From: Beroe forskalii
Taxonomy: Eukaryota; Ctenophora; Nuda; Beroida; Beroidae
NCBI GenBank assembly: GCA_011033025.1
Contig: WFMF01000020.1
Location: forward strand, 930,001-994,000
Length of the DNA: 64,000 bases
Direction of reading: 5' to 3'
The notes under the pieces are model-generated. The model did no database searches. It saw only the letters and a list, made by a program, of their open reading frames with translations, and was not told the origin of the DNA. Below, piece after piece: positions 27,139-43,100 of this stretch. A program made the position numbers and the translations under genes. How positions within the stretch are numbered: position 1 is the stretch's first letter; the number at the start of each line of letters is the position of its first letter.

Positions 27139-28788
27139 GACACAGAGAGGGATTCACATCTTACATGCCTAGAGGGTCAATTGTAGAGTGATGAAATAGT
27201 TCATATTCTCGAGATATAATCGGTATTTAAGTTCACAATTATTCTCAGCAAAAATTGAAGAGTGACATTATGGATTTTTCATAATATTATCATAAATTGG
27301 TAATTGGTAGCACCAAAATTTTTATTATGAAGCAAGATTGATTGAAAGTCGAAGCTAATGAATTGCAACTTGCAAGACTCAGAGCCACGAAAACAACAGT
27401 TCAAAACGATGGCTTAAATATATGCAAGAATAAAGTGATTATGCAGCATAATCTTCCATTAAATGATGTTGCTAATAGAATAGTAGTCGATCTTGAAACG
27501 ATATTTAACGATTTAGCGCAATATCATGAATGATAGAGGACGCATGTCATCATAATTGGGGCCAAAGGGCCAGACTAATTAGCAATTAAAATGAGTTCGC
27601 ATGTGCATGAAGATTACATCGTTCAATATGCCATATCCAAGGCCATGCTCAAATTCAGCGTGCTCTGTATTTATACAACCACGCTGCAATTATTGGGTGT
27701 GGCTGTGGAGATTCTATATAACCACGCACCAAAAAGAAACTTCACCAATTGACATCACTCACGAGCGTTCGTGGGTGAGTAAAATTAATTGGCATTCACC
27801 AGTTTGACCGTGGCGAATTGGAAAAGTTTCTTCCTGGTGGCGTGGCTATATAGCCTTAATAAATATTTCTTTTATTCTCAAAAACTGTAATAACCTTGTG
27901 ATGTAATGGAGATCGACGATATAAGTGATTAATGAATGAATACGTGGAGATTGATTGATTTTCCAAGAATCTTTAACCGGCTAAAAAGCAGAAATAACTA
28001 AAATTTGCTCAATAACTGCACTGTTAATAAACGGGGTAACATATTTGGAAATATTGCGCGCTAATAAGAAAATATGAAATCGGTTATTATGATATCATTA
28101 ATGATGAAATATATCAATTATCAATTTAAAACGCATGTTGATCAATACAGTGATCAATGCAGTGATCAATACAGCGACATTGATCAGTGAAGTGATCAAG
28201 GTATGCATCATAACCATGCGGTAACGCAGTCAACAGAGAAACCCTTTCAATACCCAAAACCTCTGAAACATTTAACAGCGAACAGATCTTATATAACGGT
28301 TCAATTAGTAACAGTATCACGTTTCTAGCAAAATATTCGCTGGGGAAAGAAATAAGAATTTCAGTATATAACACAGGTGTCGCAAGTTCGAGAAATGAGG
28401 ATCATTCTGAAAATTCCGATCGCGCGGCTCCACGTACGTACGTGTTATACGGCATGCGGCAATTTCAGAGGGCGTTCTCAGAACTCACGACATCTATGTT
28501 ATTAAGTCATAATATTAATCCTAGAGTCCGTTGAAGTGGAGTTGATCAAAGGAAATCATTTATATTGAAATATATCTAGAGGCTGCTCACGATTAATTGT
28601 AATATAGGCAGATGAATTTGATGTCATTATATCTTGGTTCTATAGCTGATTAAACTTAAGATGCCCTCGCACAGGTCGAGCGTTATATCAGCACAGTTAT
28701 CAGAGTAAGATGGTGTTATTTTGTTGAATATGAACATCAAATATCAACCCCCAAAAATCCATCCTTCGCAGCCTCCTCTCCTCATCCC
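27139..28788. other. TBC1D23-WDR5 intergenic stretch
   Basis: Holds the TBC1D23 promoter and 5' UTR and the WDR5 3' UTR. A small run of TGATCAATRCAG repeats lies at 28138-28195. No further exon is supported. Confidence 0.5.
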
Positions 28789-31207
<2,419 letters not shown>

Positions 31208-31687
31208 TATTAGCTGATAATGATATTGTATGTTAGATAAAAGTTATAGCACTTAATGAAATTCAATGAGATGAATTACTGTAGTTTATAGCAATAATGG
31301 ATTTTTTGTGGAGTGACTGGTTTAAGTGCTGGAGTGAAATAAAGAATATCTATTGCAAATATCATAATATATTAAAACAAATACAATACAATTCAGCTTC
31401 ACAAAGAATATGACATAGTTCTCCAACATCTTTCAACTATTATAATCTTTTTTTTCTGATTCTGACAGAGTCAGAAAAACAATATATACTGAATAGCAAT
31501 TTGAATCTATTCAATTGTGATAGGTCTCCTTTATCGAGCATCAAGTCCATTAAATGAATATCAAACAAACATAAAAACTGCAATCCAGATGAGCTATTTG
31601 ACGAGAACTGCACAATCATTCTGTCCTGTAACCACTTCAAGGATCTTTCAATTAAGTGCACACTTTTAAAATGTGACAGAATGGAGT

Positions 31688-33106
31688 TCACAGTTGTTCC
31701 ATCAACTTATCACAGTCTCCTAAAATAGCCTGCAAAGTTATAGATAAGTTATAGATAAGTCTCATGTACCCATTATCCCAACTTCCACAATTATATACCT
31801 CAGAGAAATGATAAATTCCTTCATGAGATGCTGAATACACCTATGCATGTAGTGAAATAGAAAAGCAATCCTGAATTGCAATCAAACCTGTACTGATACA
31901 ACTTGATTTCTTTTAAGTCTTCTAATTGTCTCTTCCGGAGATTGCTGAAAAATAATTGAAGTAGAAACATTCAAGCATTTAATACTACATGAAATTGAAA
32001 TGGATTTGATTATTATATGCTAATTTTTGAATGAATTTACTATACTAACTATGGAATCTAACTCTTCTAGTAACTTCATAAGTCTCTCCACTGATCCAAT
32101 ACATTGTTTGTGGATCTTACTCAAAGCTTCTGTCTTCATTTCATCTGGTATGTACCCCTGATAGGTAAATTATACACTGTACAGGCATTTATTAACTAGG
32201 ATTATTTTGATTTCTAGAGTTGTAATTTAAGCATTATACATTAAGTCCAAAAAGAAATTTGTGTTCTGGTGAAACTGATAGAACGAAACCATTTTGAAAT
32301 CATGTGCTACTGTGCTAGTTACCAACTTATTGACTGATTAGGCTTAGCTCACATCTTTTATCCCTGTTAGTTGGTTTCCAAGTTCTATAACATTGTCCTT
32401 GATTTGAACAGCATCTGATTTCACCTGAGACAAAAATTCATTTTTAGTGACAATTTTTAAGTGAAGAATAAGATAGCAAATACAGATAGGTGAATCTGTA
32501 TCATAAAGTACAATTCTAAAAAAGAAAAAGAATTACTTTTTCAATAGCTTTCATTGCTAATTCATCATCAGGATTAACTTTACAGCCAAGTAACATGAGT
32601 TTACTTCCAGAAGATACACCTAATTCTGATAGTAACTTATCACCAATCTCCAGTTTCTTGCCTGAAATATCATTCAAGTATCAGTATAAGAAACAATTCT
32701 AGTATCAAAGCTAAGTTAATAATTTTTGCAGATGTTGATTTTCAGTTTCTTAATTGACAATCTCTCTAGTGGTTTTTTGAAGGGGTAACAAAAATACTTT
32801 AACTTATGAACAAAAAACAACAACAAAAAAACAGTAAAAACTTGGGCCACGGCCAGTCAGTTACCCAAGCAGTCCATTGCAAACAATAAAAATAAAGTTT
32901 GCCTGAGTTTGCCCCCTGGAAAAGCATACTATCAAACAAATAAATTAACATTTAGATTTTCTGCCTTTGTGTATTAACTTTTGCTTGGAAGGAATGATGC
33001 CTGTTTGCACTTCCAATTGTTCAGATAGATCAGCAGATGTAGCTTGGGTTGTCTCAAAGGAAATCTTATGCTTCTCTGCTCCATGAGTTACAACTAGCTT
33101 AAACAT
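31688..33106 (-). CDS. BAG1: BAG family molecular chaperone regulator 1
   Basis: Exons in coding order: 33106-32950, 32661-32537, 32424-32353, 32157-32050, 31944-31888, 31729-31688; phases agree, giving 186 residues. The N-terminal half is a ubiquitin-like domain (MFKLVVTHGAEKHKISF, LIHKGRKSK, LGVSSGSKLMLLG). A BAG domain follows (QLTGIKDGYIPDEMKTEAL, SVERLMKLLEELDSI, RRLKRNQVVSVQAILGDCD). BAG1 uses the BAG domain to drive nucleotide release from Hsp70 and the ubiquitin-like domain to contact the proteasome. It is compact and ends soon after the third BAG helix. The first donor (AAAT followed by GTTAAT) is weak. It lies 480 bp upstream of the WDR5 start on the same strand. Confidence 0.93.
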
Positions 33107-34286
33107 CACTCAAATAAATGGCTATGGTCAGCCAGAAACAGAGTAATCATTGAATTAGAAGAAGAAATAAGAATTGTGTTTAATCAATTTGGCAAAAACA
33201 CTCTATGTTGTCCAAGAAGATTGATGTCCAAGAAGATCCTGAGTATAATGGGTGTTATGGCAGCTGTCAAGAATTGTAATCATGTCAGTGTGGATGGACT
33301 TGACTCTTTAAGATTCAGGTACCTGCATCATTCCGTGTCGATCAAATGAACTGATCAAATGAGAAATGCACACAATTGCTAGAGCTTACTGTTTTGCAGG
33401 GATGTCATTGTAGAAATGTAAGTGTCGTGCATTTTTCATTTGATCAGTCCATTAAATCAACATGGAACTATGAAACCACCTCACCCTGATTTAAAAAGGT
33501 TCTCCAAAATCCAAATTCAATTCATACTTCAAAATTTAAGTATGTATAAATGGATAAGTACTTTGTTGACCTTTATTTGTTATTCGAACTCTTGATCACT
33601 GATCAGCTTTAAAAAACTGGCCGTAACACATAACAGTGCTTGTTTATAATCAATTAAAACTGCTTCTTAACATAAATAAGATAATTTTTTTGAAATACAG
33701 TCACACAATTTTGACATGAAACTTTGCTCAAAAGACGAAAATAAGCTGTGATCACATTACATGACACATGTGCTATGTACCAAATCTTCTATCGAATTGC
33801 CGTACGTTGTATGGCCCTTACCACATGTTACGTGTCCCTGTTTGTTCGCGCTTGCGCGCGCTTTTCGTAGAAAAGTCACAAACAGGGCCACGCAACAATG
33901 GTAAGATTCGCTCCTCAGCTCGGGGCGCATATTTTACGCCCCTATTAAGTGATTCGACCATATTTGGGCATTAATTGTTTGAGTGCGCGCGTCGTACGCC
34001 GCGCTCTAGGTTGAGAGTCACTCTAGCAGAGATGACCATATTTTGTGATCCTCCAAGTCGCGTTGGATAACGTGATGACGTAGGTCAGGTTTAACAGGCG
34101 TTCCTTGAAATAATTGTCAGGTGATACCCATATATGGAATAAACTATCTGCCGAGCACTAGAGTGAGGAATGTGTCCGGCTTTCCATAAACAGTTGATGT
34201 TTTTACGCAGTTCGTTGCTACTCATTACTTCATTAAATTATTTGTTTTGTGTGGCCATCGGCTCTTTCTACTTTTCTACCCGTTTT
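33107..34286. other. BAG1 upstream region
   Basis: Contains the BAG1 promoter and 5' UTR and, at 33817-33905, a strong inverted repeat listed separately. No exon is supported. Confidence 0.5.
33817..33905. repeat. Imperfect inverted repeat, 28-29-bp arms
   Basis: Left arm 33817-33845 (CTTACC...CCCTGTTTGT) pairs with right arm 33878-33905 (ACAAACAGGG...GGTAAG) around a 32-bp GC-rich loop. The innermost 10 bp of the arms pair perfectly, and CGAAT/ATTCG outside extends the pairing. Probably a small foldback element. Confidence 0.8.
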
Positions 34287-37200
34287 GATTATGCTAATTG
34301 ATATTTGCTTCATGCTTGTGAGATTTGACTCTGTGGGCCCGGCTATATCTACACCATTTTATTATATGCTTGCTGCAGGAGACTTTGTTGGCCCGGCTCT
34401 ATCTACCCCATTTGATTATGCTTGCTGCAGGAAACTCTGTGAGCCCGGCTCTATTTACTCCATTTGATTATACTTGCTGCAGGAGACTCTGTGTGCCCGG
34501 CTCTATCTACTCCATTTGATTATGCTTGCTGCTTGTGACTCTGTTGGCCCGGCTCTATTTACTCCATTTGATTATGCTTGCTGCAGGAGACTCTGTGGGC
34601 CCGGCTCTATCTACTCCATTTGATTATGCTTGCTGCAAGTGACTCTGTGGGCCCGACTCTATCAACTCCATGTGATTATGCTTGCTGCAGGAGACTCTGT
34701 TGGCCCGGCTCTATTTACTCCATTTGATTATGCTTGCTGCAGGAGACTCTGTGTGCCCGGCTCTATCTACTCCATTTGATTATACTTGTTGCAGGAGACT
34801 CTGTGGGCCCGGCTCTATCAACTCCATGTGATTATGCTTGCTGCAGGAGACTCTGTTGGCCCGGCTCTATTTACTCCATTTGATTATGCTTGCTGCAGGA
34901 GACTCTGTGTGCCCGGCTCTATCTACCCCATTTGATTATGCTTGCTGCAGGAAACTCTGTGTGCCCGGCTCTATCTAATCCATTTGATTATGCTTGCTGC
35001 AAGTGACTCTGTGGGCCCGGCTCTATCTACCCCATTTGATTATGCTTGCTGAAGGAAACTCTGTGTGCCCGGCTCTATCTAATCCATTTGATTATGCTTG
35101 CTGCAAGTGACTCTGTGTGCCCGGCTCTATCTAGTATCTACTCCATTTGATTACGCTTGCTGCAGGTGACTCTGTGTGCCCGGCTCTATCTACTCCATTT
35201 GATTATGCTTGCTGCAGGTGACTCTGTGTGCCCGGCTCTATCTACCCCATTTGATTATGCTTGCTGCTTGTGACTCTGTGGGCCCGGCTCTATCAACTCC
35301 ATGTGATTATGCTTGCTGCAGGAGACTCTGTGTGCCCGGCTCTATCTACTCCATTTAATTATGCTTGCTGCAGGAGACTCTGTGGGCCCGGCTCTATCTA
35401 ATCCATTTGATTATGCTTGCTGCAGGAGAATCTGTGGGCCCGGCTCTATCTACTCCATTTGATTATGCTTGCTGCAGGAGACTCTGTGGGCCCGGCTCTA
35501 TCTACTCCATTTGATTATGCTTGCTGGCAGGGACTCCTGTGGGCCCGGCTCTATCTACTCCATTTGATTATGCTTGCTGCAGGTGACTCTGTGTGCCCGG
35601 CCCTATTTACTCCATTTGATTATGCTTGCTGCAGGAGAATCTGTGGGCCCGGCTCTATCTACCCCATTTGATTATGCTTGCTGCAGGTGACTCTGTGGGC
35701 CCGGCTCTATCTACTCCATTTGATTATGCCTGCTGCAGGTGACTCTGTGTGCCCGGCTCTATTTACTCCATTTGATTATGCTTGCTGCAGGAAACTCTGT
35801 GGGCCCGGCTCTGTCTACTCCATTTGATTATGCTTGCTGCAGGTTACTCTGTGGGCCCGGCTCTATCTACTCCATTTGATTATGCTTGCTGCAGGTTACT
35901 CTGTGGGCCCGGCTCTGTCTACTCCATTTGATTATGCTTGCTGCTTGTGACTCTTCGGACCCAGCTCTATTTACTCCATTTGATTATGCTTGCAGCAGAG
36001 TGACTCTGTGTGCCCGGCTCTATGAACCCCATTTCATTTGATTATGCTTGCTGCAGGAAACTCTGTGTGCCCGGCTCTATCTACTCCATTTAATTATGCT
36101 TGCTGCAGGAGACTCTGTGGGCCCGGCTCTGTCTACTCCATTTTATCATGCTTGCTGCTTGTGACTCTTCGGACCCAGCTCTATTTACTCCATTTGATTA
36201 TGCTTGCTGCTTGTGACTCTGTGGGCCCTGCTCTATCTACCCCATTTGATTATGCTTGCTGCAGGAGACTCTGTGGGCCCGGCTCTATCTACCCCATTTG
36301 ATTATGCTTGCTGCAAGTGACTCTGTGGGCCCGGCTCTATCTACTCCATTTGATTATGCTTACTGCAGGAGATTCTGTGTGACCGGGTCTATTTACTCCA
36401 TTTTATTATGCTTGCTGCAGGAGATTCTGTGTGCCCGGCTCTATCTACCCCATTTGATTATGCTTGCTGCAGGAGATTCTGTGTGCCCGACTCTATTTAC
36501 TCCATTTGATTATGCTTGCTGCAGGAGACTCTGTGAGCCCGGCTCTATCTACTCCATTTGATTATACTTGTTGCAGGAGACTCTGTGGGCCCGGCTCTAT
36601 CTAATCCATTTGATTATGCTTGCTGCTTGTGACTCTCTGGGCCCGACTCTATCTACCCCATTTGATTATGCTTGCTGCAAGTGACTCTGTGGGCCCGGCT
36701 CTATCTAATCCATTTGATTATGCTTGCTGCAGGAGATTCTGTGTGCCCGGCTCTATCTACCCCATTTGATTATGCTTGCTGCAGGAGATTCTGTGTGCCC
36801 GACTCTATCTACTCCATTTGATTATGCTTGCTGCAGGAGACTCTGTGGGTCCGGCTCTATCTACTCCATTTGATTATGCTTGCTGCAAGTGACTCTGTGT
36901 GCCCGGCTCTATCTACTCCATTTGATTATGCTTGCTGCTTGTGACTCTGTGGGCCCGGCTCTATTTACTCCATTTGATTATGCTTGCTGCAGGTTACTCT
37001 GTGGGCCTGGCTCTGTCTACTCCATTTCATTATGCTTGCTGCAGGAGACTCTGTGGGCCCGGCTCTATCTACCCCATTTGATTATGCTTGCTGCAGGAGA
37101 TTCTGTGTGCCCGACTCTATCTACTCCATTTGATTATGCTTGCTGCAGGAGACTCTGTGGGTCCGGCTCTATCTACTCCATTTGATTATGCTTGCTGCAA

Positions 37201-39111
37201 GTGACTCAGTGTGCCCGGCTCTATCTACTCCATTTGATTATGCTTGCTGCTTGTGACTCTGTGGGCCCGGCTCTATCTACCCCATTTGATTATGCTTCCT
37301 GCAGGTGACTCAGTGTGCCCGGCTCTATCTAATCCATTTGATTATGCTTGCTGCAGGAGATTCTGTGTGCCCTGCTCTGTCTACCTCATTAAATTATGCT
37401 TGCTGCAGGAAACTCTGTGTGCCCGGCTCTATCTACTCCATTTGATTATGCTTGCTGCAGGAGACTCTGTGGGCCCGGCTCTATCTACCCCATTTGATTA
37501 TGCTTGCTGCAGGAGACTCTGTGGGCCCGGCTCTATCTACCCCATTTGATTATGCTTGCTGCAAGTGACTCTGTGGGCCCGGCTCTATCTACCCCATTTG
37601 ATTATGCTTCCTGCAGGTGACTCAGTGTGCCCGGCTCTATCTAATCCATTTGATTATGCTTGCTGCAGGAGATTCTGTGTGCCCGGCTCTATCTACCCCA
37701 TTTGATTATGCTTGCTGCAGGAGATTCTGTGTGCCCGACTCTATCTACTCCATTTGATTATGCTTGCTGCAGGAGACTCTGTGGGTCCGGCTCCATCTAC
37801 TCCATTTGATTATGCTTGCTGCAGGAAGCTCAGTGTGCCCGGCTCTATCTACTCCATTTGATTATGCTTGCTGCAGCGTGACTCTGTGGGCCCGGCTCTA
37901 TTTACTCCATTTGATTATGCTTGCTGCAGGTTACTCTGTGGGCCTGGCTCTGTCTACTCCATTTCATTATGCTTGCTGCAGGAGACTCTGTGGGCCCGGC
38001 TCTATCTACTCCATTTGATTATGCTTGCTGCAAGTGACTCTGTGGACCCGGCTCTATCTACTCCATTTGATTATGCTTGCTGCTTGTGACTCTTCGGACC
38101 CTGCTCTATTTACTCCATTTGATTATGCTTGCTGCAGGAAACTCTGTGTGCCCGGCTCTATGAACGCCATTTCACATTTGATTATGCTTGCTGCAGGACA
38201 CTCTGTGTGTGCCCGGCTCTATCTACTCCATTTAATTATGCTTGCTGCAGGAGACTCTGTGGGCCCGGCTCTATCTACTCCATTTGATTATGCTTGCTGC
38301 CGGTGACTCTGTGGACCCAGCTCTATTTACTCCATTTGATTTTGCTTGCTGCAGGAAACTCTGTGTGCCCGGCTCTATGAACCCCATTTGATTATGCTTG
38401 CTGCAGGTGACTCTGTGGGCCCGGCTCTATCTACCCCATTTGATTATGCTTAATGCTGCAGGAGAATCTGTGTGCCCGACTCTGTCTAGTCCATTTAATT
38501 ATGCTTGCTGCTTATGACTCTTCGGACCCAGCTCTATTTACTCCATTTGATTATGCTTGCTGCAGGACTCTGTGTGCCCGGCTCTATCTACTCCATTTAA
38601 TTATGCTTGCTGCAGGAGACTCTGTGAGCCCGGCTCTGTCTACTCCATTTGATTTTGCTTGTTGCAGGTGGCTCTGTGTGCCCGGCTCTATCTACTCCAT
38701 TTGATTATGCTTGCTGCAGGACTCTGTGTGCCCGGCTCTATCTACCTCATTCGATTATGCTTGCTGCAGGAGACTCCGTGTGCCCGGCTCTATCTACTCC
38801 ATTTGATTATGTTTGCTGCAGGAGACTCTGTGTGCCCGGCTCTATCTAATCCATTTGATTATGCTTGCTGCAGGTGACTCTGGCCTTCGGGCCCGGCTCT
38901 GTCTACTCCATTTGATTATACTTGCTGCAGGAGACTCTGGCCTGTGGGCCCGGCTCTATCTGCCCCATTTGATAATGCTTGCTGCTTGTGTCTCTTTGGG
39001 CCCGGCTCTATCTACTCCATTTGATTTGGCTAATTGCTTGTGAATCTGTGAGCACCGGCTCCTTGTACCCCGTTTGATAATGCTTGCTGCTCGTGAGCAC
39101 CAGCTCTTTTA
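34287..39111. repeat. 52-bp minisatellite array, about 92 copies
   Basis: Unit of 52 bp: TTTGATTATGCTTGCTGCAG, then GAGACTCTGTGGGCCCGG, then CTCTATCTACTCCA. Copies differ mainly at a few fixed sites (GGAGAC, AAGTGAC or TTGTGAC; GTGGGC or GTGTGC; CTACTCC or CTACCCC), so higher-order repeats are likely. Long open frames through it are a by-product of the repeat; 52 is not a multiple of three, so each frame cycles through all three readings. No gene context. Confidence 0.97.
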
Positions 39112-39242
39112 CTGCATAATGACATATCGTGCAGCCGCGGTGCAATTCATGTTATGTAAACCATCCACGATGAATCCAATGCGCGGGATATTTTCAGCGC
39201 GCGATAATTAGTTACGACGCGCATCGACTATTACCATTATCG

Positions 39243-39545
39243 CACTTCTATCGAAGAAATGCGCGCGCGCACTTTTATCGAAGAAATGCGCGCACGCACT
39301 TCAATCGAAGAAATGCGCGCGCGCACTTCTATCGAAGAAATGCGCGCGCGCACTTCACACTTCAATCGAAGAAATGCGCGCGCGCAGTTCTATCGAAGAA
39401 ATGCGCGCGCGCACTTATCGAAAAATATGCGCGCGCACTTCTATCGAAGAAATGCGCGCGCACACTTCTATCGAAGAAATGCGCGCGCACACTTCTATCG
39501 AAGAAATGCGCGCGCGCACTTCTATCGAAGAAATGCGCGTTCGCG
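39243..39545. repeat. 27-bp CG-rich tandem repeat, 11 copies
   Basis: Unit CTTCTATCGAAGAAATGCGC followed by GCGCGCA. Each copy carries 4-5 CG dinucleotide steps in an alternating purine-pyrimidine run that could adopt Z-DNA, and a short palindrome TCTATCGAAGA. 27 is a multiple of three, so it translates as repeated MRARTSIEE, but no start or splice context supports a gene. Confidence 0.92.
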
Positions 39546-40149
39546 GTTTTCAAACTTGAAACTGATTTTGAATTTAGATGAATGTAATTTGGAACGATTC
39601 TTAGAAACGAAAATTGAAATTTGATAAAATTTACAAAAACAATGTTTATTTCATTTAATTTCGCTTTTATTTATGATAATTAATTTAATTAATTAGTTAA
39701 CGATAAATAATAAGATTGTCTTGAAGTTAATTATTAAATTATATCTGCTCCGCGTTAATCTGCCGATATGATCCAATAATAGTCAAAAACTTCATTTTTG
39801 CTCTTTGGTCGGTCAGACTAGGTGTATAGTTTACCTATCAGTGAATCTGAACATAATTAAAAATAAAATTTCGTAACGTGTCATGTCACAATAGACCAAT
39901 TTGTATTGAAACCCCTCAGTTTCAATAAACGGTTGATTGTTTTCGATTTTGAAATGTAAAAAACCGTAGGTTGGTGGGATCTGATTTCCAAATTCATAGT
40001 TTCTTTCAGTTCACTATTACATCACATCGGTGTCGTGACATTTCAGAAACAAGGATGAAATCAAACGGGCGTGTACCTATAAATTCCTATTCCTAAACGA
40101 TAGTTTTGGCGCGAAATTAAAAATACAAATACATATATTAATGATCTCA
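39546..40149. other. AT-rich spacer
   Basis: Runs from the CG-rich array to the stop codon of the beta-lactamase-like gene and probably includes its 3' UTR. Nothing else seen. Confidence 0.5.
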
Positions 40150-43100
40150 TCATACAGTCAAGTAATATAAAAGAAGTCCTAAGGTGGATAGAAAAGTGTC
40201 TAGTGTGAGTTTGGGGCAGGAGCTCGTGAATCTGAACGGGGGATCTTTCTCAAACATGTCCGTCTCCAGGTACCCGTCCGAGAAATTAACATTCAGCGGG
40301 GGAAGGGAAACCCTGGAAGTGACGTCATCAATTCGCCGTATTTGGATAAAAATCAAAACGGCACGTTTGATGACATATTCTGTTGGTTATGTCCTGTTAT
40401 CAGAAGTGCAGAATTGCACTTACATGAGATAGTGCTTCTTGACAAGTTGCTAAAAAATCTTAAAATCGCTGTCTTTTTGTCTTCTTGCCTATAAAAAGGT
40501 TGATTATCTCACCTTGGATCATCAGGAAGGTAGGGCACGTGAGCCTTGCAATGGAATGACCTGGCATCCGACTTCTGTCTTGTCAGGCTACAGTTCATCC
40601 TGCAAAGCACAAGTTAAATATTAAAAAGTACATCTAAACCTCTCTCTAACCGGGGGTGCCGCGCACCTTTTTGTTGAAAAACCAGCCCTCTGGTTAACGC
40701 AAGATCTAAGTCTAACGTGTAATATTTCAAGTCGACTCTCTTCCCCAAAACAAACACAATGCACGAGAGTGAGTGCTTTCGACAGAATCTATGTACTTAT
40801 GTAGAAAGATGGCCCGCGAACAGTAAATCCGCACGTCTTTTTGGAGCGGTCTGCACACAAATGAGCCCCTTCCCCTCCTCTAATACCTAATTCTACCTAA
40901 CCAGGGGTGCCGCGCACTTTTTGTGTGAAAATCAGGGATCTGGTTAAAGCAATACCTGTGGTAATTGGTATTGGAAGTAGAGTTCTATCTCCCAAATCCC
41001 CGAACACACCAGTTCTAGAACTTATACCTGTGGTACTGGAGGTAGAGTCCCTTCCCCTCTTCGTGTGTCACATTCACACTCCCGTAAGCCTTGTGAGTGT
41101 AAACCCCCGCGAACTGAGCGAGGTCGGCGTCCGTAGTGTACTCTGTCTGAGAGGCGTCCTCCTCTTCATCCTCCTCTTCTTTCTGTTCCTCTGTTTTGTT
41201 TAACCAAGGTTCTGAGGGAGACAAAGTCGTAACAACTGGGTTTCAAACAACAACAGCAACGGACCCAGAATATGATGACAGAAGTAAGGGACTCATGCCT
41301 TAAACAATAAACATGCGCCCGAAAGAGTTCACTAAATCTAAACAGATTTAAAGCCTGGAGCAAAGCTCGGCTGATGGTTAACTCAGTCACCTGGAAAAGT
41401 ACAGATGGTGACTGGGTCGAGCCAGGGTTTCCTATCGTTAAGCATGTCTTGAACGTACCAGATTATCAGCTGGTTCAGCAACTTAGCTGGGAGTAAATTA
41501 GGGGATTCATTGACAGTTAAACCATAGTTATGAACAAAAGATATCATTTTCTACTTCACTCTAGATGAATCCTTGACTCGTCATTGCTTCCTAGCTTTGG
41601 ACCATTTCCCTCTTTACCTGGGTTGCCGCCAGTAGATGAAGCAAACACCCCGTAATTCCCCTCCCTGCTAAGGGTTATGAAGGTGCTGGTGGTAAAAGTA
41701 TCCCCGCCATGACTTAGAATCTCTTCTTCTTTGTAGTCACCAAGACACCAGCCTGCGGGGGTATTATACCATATTTGGCATGATTCAAGTAAAATCACAC
41801 CTTATATGGAAAAATTCTAATAAATTGTCAGAAAAAAAATCTGGGAAATAGAAGTGAACGCGCACACAGCATTTGAATTGGGTGTCTTTATTCGATCGAT
41901 ATGGACAAAATTACGCTTGTCAGACGTTATCTGACCCTCTTCGTACGCGTGAAGACAACTTCTGACACAATTACTGGTTGCCCCAGAAACACTAAATGAT
42001 CTAGTAGTTGTACAAGTTGGTTTTAGCCGGATACGGCGGATGTGTGGTTTTAATACCATATAAGGTATAATTTAGATACAATCATATCTTATAAGGTGTT
42101 ATTTAGATAGAATCATACCATATATGGAATAATTACTTACTGATAGTGTAGTTGTACAAGCTGGTATTGGCAGGAAAAGTTGGTTCTGACACGTTCTTTG
42201 GGACTCCGAAGTAAGTTTTAGTGTAAACGGACTTCGTTATGTCCCAGAACTGCAAGGATATTGGATATTTCAGGTGGGATAGTTTTAAACCGACCAGTTT
42301 CATAGTTTAAACGAAGGCAATTCAATGACAGTGCTGGAATCTCCAGTCTGCAGCTCAAATAACATGGCACGAGTTGACCAGTTGGAAACATTTATTGATA
42401 CGAGAAAGTTTTACAAAATCAGGAATTTTCGAATTGTCTTTGCTGTTCGTGTGAAGAAATAACACAGCACTCTGATTGGTAGTTTGATTATAATACTGCT
42501 TACTGATTGGTCGTGTCTCAACTCACCAAGTCGTAGTACTTCTCCCCCTCCAGAAGGTATCTCAGGTACTTGTTCATGTCAGCCGCAGTCGAGTGCACAC
42601 TCCCAGCAGCCCTAACCAGATCTATTATCCTACGGGTGACGGCATTATTATAGGTTGAGATAGAGAGCTGATGACAACAACTTTTCTTTCAAAGCAACGC
42701 GCTCAAAATGAGGATTGATCTCACTGTCTCAGCTGCAGGTGATTTGACCATAGCAAAGAGTATTAAAGGTCTCCTCATTTCGCAAAATGTACGTGTTTGT
42801 GAGCCACAGTAACTATGACAACAAATTTCCCTCATTTTGCCTACCTGTCAGCCTCGTAAGGAATCTCCACAAACTCTCCCTCCGGTGCAGTGTAGCCTTT
42901 CACAGTGTTCCCCGTCTTAAAAGCCTCGTCAAACGTGGCTTTAGTCTCCGTCATCCCCAGCGGTGTCAAGATTATTTCATCGAGTAGAGTCTCCCAGGAT
43001 TTACCTGGGTTGGGGGACAGTTGGTGTCAGAGTGGAGTTGTTTCAGAGTGAATTCGCCTGTGTCAAAAGAGTGGCTTTCAGAGTGAAGTGGTGTCTGGTG

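Noticed and set aside
34287-39043. Many 60-120-codon frames with Leu/Cys-rich repeats
   Set aside because: By-products of the 52-bp minisatellite; every frame cycles through the same three readings.
34287-39111. CRISPR-like regular repeats
   Set aside because: The units are contiguous with no unique spacers, and the surrounding genes are animal genes.
39259-39624. Frame encoding repeated MRARTSIEE
   Set aside because: A 27-bp tandem repeat translates in frame by arithmetic; no promoter, splice or terminal context.
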